The notes below the pieces were generated by a model. That model saw only the letters and a program-made list of their open reading frames with translations, was not told the origin of the DNA and did not search any database. A DNA stretch of 64,000 nt. It comes from Candidatus Melainabacteria bacterium (lineage in GTDB: Bacteria; Cyanobacteriota; Vampirovibrionia; Obscuribacterales; Obscuribacteraceae). Location: positions 1 to 64,000 of the forward strand of contig PLXC01000136.1 in assembly GCA_003151275.1 (NCBI GenBank), given 5' to 3'. Both the position numbers and the translations under genes were made by a program. Below, in pieces: positions 61,917 to 64,000 of the stretch (its first letter is position 1; the number at the start of each line of letters is the position of its first letter).

Positions 61917-62301
61917 TGAAGCCAAACTAGGGGTTGTTGCGGTGGTGGCACTTGTTGTGGTGTCGCTCAGCTTGATGTTGATGCCTTGGGCGGAGTCTGG
62001 ATTCGGATTCGACAAAACGTCACTGCCTTTGTGGTCGCAACCCATATTTGAGAATGCACCATTTACAAGCCTGAAACCTTTAGGCGACTGGGCACAAAAG
62101 AGTATAAGTGATGGACTTGCAGCGGCAAGCCGCGTTGATAAAGATGACCAGAATGCTAAAGGCCAGATCAATCCGTTTTTGGTTGGCGATTATGCCTATG
62201 CCATGGTCATGGGTTTGGCCATGATCTTGGCCTCGCTTGCAATTATGTTTGTCGGAAAAGAAGACGCAGAAGAGAAATTGATTCTGCCGGCCAAAAAGTA
62301 G
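61909..62301 (+). CDS. small two-helix membrane protein of the bc-type cluster
   Basis: A 130-residue protein. A first helix (LGVVAVVALVVVSLSLMLMP) and a C-terminal helix (AYAMVMGLAMILASLAIMFV) enclose a polar loop of about 60 residues. The ATG at 61909 has AAGGA six bases upstream and overlaps the previous gene by 8 bases. It probably joins the cytochrome b complex as an accessory subunit. No haem or iron-sulfur motif is seen. Confidence 0.75.
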   Translation: MANEAKLGVVAVVALVVVSLSLMLMPWAESGFGFDKTSLPLWSQPIFENAPFTSLKPLGDWAQKSISDGLAAASRVDKDDQNAKGQINPFLVGDYAYAMVMGLAMILASLAIMFVGKEDAEEKLILPAKK

Positions 62302-62340
62302 TTGAACGTCAATTTTGCGGGACGCTGAAAGAGGAAGACC

Positions 62341-63507
62341 ATGTCGGCATACGAACAACTAATCAAATCGGGGAATAAATTCTTCCTTGTTTTTGAGGAT
62401 CTGACTAATAAGGTAATGACGAGTAAGTACAACCCGATGTACTACCACGGTGCACTGCCTCAATTTTATCTCTGGGTATTGTTCCTTTCCGGACTCTTAC
62501 TTTTCGCTTACTACATTCCGACTGTAGATAACGCTTATCTCTCAAAAGGAGTTATCAACGCCTGGACATCAGTTGAATATATCAACGACAAGATTCCATT
62601 TGGCGCAGTAGTTAGAGGAATCCATCGTTACGCTGGTGACGCGATGGTAATCACGATCCTCCTGCACGCATTGCGCGTGTGGTTTACAGACCGCTATCGT
62701 CAGTATCGCTGGTTGCAATGGTTCAGCGGCATCGTCCTTTTGGTCATGGTGCTCTTTATTGGACAAACAGGTTACTACTTGGTTTGGGATGAGCGCTCGC
62801 TCGCTCTAACGCGCATGACTGTCTTTGCCTTAGAGGGAATTCCTTTCATTGGACCGACGTTGAAACTGTTGTTCTTGAATGGTGACACCATTTCGAACTA
62901 CACAATGTCCAACTTCCTGTTTATCCACATCGGCTTGTCGTTCTCATTGTTATTCGGTTTGTGGATTCACTATGTGCGCATGACACGACCGGTGATGACG
63001 CCTCCGCCTGCGATTAACTACGTGCTGATGGCGCTTGTTCTTGCAGTCGTATTCATCTTCCCCATCACAAGTGGCAAGATGGCGACTTTGAACGGTACAC
63101 CAACTGGCTTCGAGATGGACTGGTTTTTCTTGGCACCATATGCGCTGCTCAACGCTGTACCTCTTGGTGCCTACTGGTTGATTGTGATTGCTATCACTGT
63201 GGCTTTGTGTTTGTTGCCGATGCCCTGGTCGTTTCTGATTAAAGAACCACCGGTAGATGCAGCAGAAGTAGTTTTGTCCAAGTGCGTAGGCTGCAATTTG
63301 TGTTATCTCGATTGCCCTTATCAAGCAATCGAAATGGTGCCTGCACCAGCTGGATCTCGTTTCAAACTTTTGGCAACTGTCCTGCCCTACCGCTGCTCTG
63401 GATGCGGAGTCTGCGTCGGTGCCTGTGCCTTTGATGCAATTGATTTGCCAGATCTTTTGGACACAGCAGTGGACGCTCAAGTTAAACAAATAGTTGAAGC
63501 GAAATAG
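62341..63507 (+). CDS. cytochrome b II fused to a 2[4Fe-4S] ferredoxin domain
   Basis: A 388-residue protein. The membrane part is cytochrome b-like with both haem pairs: His95 and His109 in helix B (GIHRYAGDAMVITILLHALR), and His196 and His210 in helix D (FIHIGLSFSLLFGLWIHYVR). EMDWFFL takes the place of PEWY. After the last helix (about 275-298) comes a ferredoxin domain with CVGCNLCYLDCP (Cys315, 318, 321, 325) and CSGCGVCVGACAF (Cys352, 355, 358, 362). By topology this domain faces the cytoplasm. The gene has a strong AGAGGAAG site and is followed by an MvhD-type gene. Confidence 0.92.
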   Translation: MSAYEQLIKSGNKFFLVFEDLTNKVMTSKYNPMYYHGALPQFYLWVLFLSGLLLFAYYIPTVDNAYLSKGVINAWTSVEYINDKIPFGAVVRGIHRYAGDAMVITILLHALRVWFTDRYRQYRWLQWFSGIVLLVMVLFIGQTGYYLVWDERSLALTRMTVFALEGIPFIGPTLKLLFLNGDTISNYTMSNFLFIHIGLSFSLLFGLWIHYVRMTRPVMTPPPAINYVLMALVLAVVFIFPITSGKMATLNGTPTGFEMDWFFLAPYALLNAVPLGAYWLIVIAITVALCLLPMPWSFLIKEPPVDAAEVVLSKCVGCNLCYLDCPYQAIEMVPAPAGSRFKLLATVLPYRCSGCGVCVGACAFDAIDLPDLLDTAVDAQVKQIVEAK

Positions 63508-63540
63508 CGCATTTACCGCAGGGAGAGAGGGAAGTCGAAA

Positions 63541-64000
63541 TGACTAACGAAAACAATAAAGTAGTAACTCTGATGTGCGAGCGTTCGGCAGACGTAAGTG
63601 GATTGCTTGATGCAAACGGCAAAATCAGCAGTGTTGATGGACTTTACGCAGTTAAGCTTCCTTGCAGCGGTATGGTGCAGCCCCTGATGATCGAGCGGGC
63701 GATGAAAGCCGGAGCTGCGGGAGTGATCGTTTGCGGATGTCAGATCGGTGATTGCTATTATCGTGAAGGCAACAAGATGATTCGCGAAAGACTGCTTGGA
63801 GAGCGATCTCCTGGTTTGAAGAAAACTGTCGATCGTCGCCGCGTTATGGCACTTTGGTTGTCTCGTATGCAGAAGGATCGTTTTCTTGCAGAGGCGGGCG
63901 AATTTGTTAAGTTCGTAAAAGGATTGCCGGCTCCAGAGCCTGTTGCTGCTCCTGCCAAACCTGCGGCTGCAGCGCCAACAAAGCCAGCATCGGCAGCGCC
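63541..64000 (+). CDS. MvhD-type iron-sulfur protein (3' end outside window)
   Basis: At least 153 residues, still open at the window end. It matches the MvhD/hydrogenase delta-subunit family: TLMCERSADVSGL, LPCSGMVQPLMIERAMKAGA, and VCGCQIGDCYYREGNKM (Cys13, 42, 65, 67, 72). The family carries a [2Fe-2S] cluster and passes electrons between hydrogenases or other donors and heterodisulfide-reductase-like enzymes. An Ala/Pro-rich linker begins at about residue 128, so a further domain may follow. GGGAGAGAGGGAAG precedes the ATG. Next to a ferredoxin-bearing cytochrome b, it suggests a cytoplasmic iron-sulfur wire. Confidence 0.85.

Overview
The window is a bacterial chromosome segment of moderate GC content, standard genetic code, dense coding on both strands and no rRNA, tRNA, CRISPR or intact mobile element that I can see. 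The combination of a MurT-type cell-wall amidotransferase subunit, many envelope-anchored tetratricopeptide (TPR) proteins, TadE/TadG-like proteins, a cbb3 oxidase next to a Rieske/cytochrome b cluster, and split gcvP suggests a non-photosynthetic cyanobacterial relative (Melainabacteria/Vampirovibrionia, most like the Obscuribacterales). This is inference from gene content, not a phylogeny.

Layout. 1-10 kb: housekeeping and envelope genes: murT and nadK on the minus strand; alaS, an RNase HI, a CsgG-like cluster and ilvE on the plus strand. 10-14 kb: a small unknown gene with a clear terminator, a decayed IS21-type transposase fragment and two overlapping paralogous histidine kinases. 14-28 kb: TPR/coiled-coil genes, aspartate kinase, urocanate hydratase divergent from a mutase large subunit with isobutyryl-CoA-mutase-type specificity residues, an AMP-forming ligase, and an RNase J paralogue that has lost much of its metal site. 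28.9-42.6 kb: two TadE/VWA (TadG-like) modules, each divergent from a large membrane-anchored TPR protein, arranged as near mirror images. A 19-bp direct repeat of the RNase J 3' end brackets the first module. The second module ends in a TadE-like protein with a roughly 210-residue Ala/Thr/Ser tail. 42.6-49 kb: a glycosyltransferase-like membrane protein, an HTTM (gamma-carboxylase-like) protein with a partner, and another TPR protein. 49-55 kb: a secreted Asn/Gln/Tyr/Gly-rich protein, a GAF/HD-GYP protein, signal peptidase I, gcvPA and pth.

55.6-64 kb is one long plus-strand respiratory operon that runs out of the window. It encodes CcoN, a CcoO protein fused to an extra cytochrome c domain, a CcoS-like protein, a small CcoP-N-like anchor, a dihaem lipoprotein, a Rieske protein, two different cytochromes b, two small two-helix proteins and an MvhD-type iron-sulfur protein. 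Cytochrome b I keeps only one of the two haem-b ligand pairs. Cytochrome b II keeps both and carries a 2[4Fe-4S] ferredoxin domain. I read this as a hetero-cytochrome-b Rieske complex with an iron-sulfur extension at the n-side, co-transcribed with its terminal oxidase. It is the most unusual system in the window.
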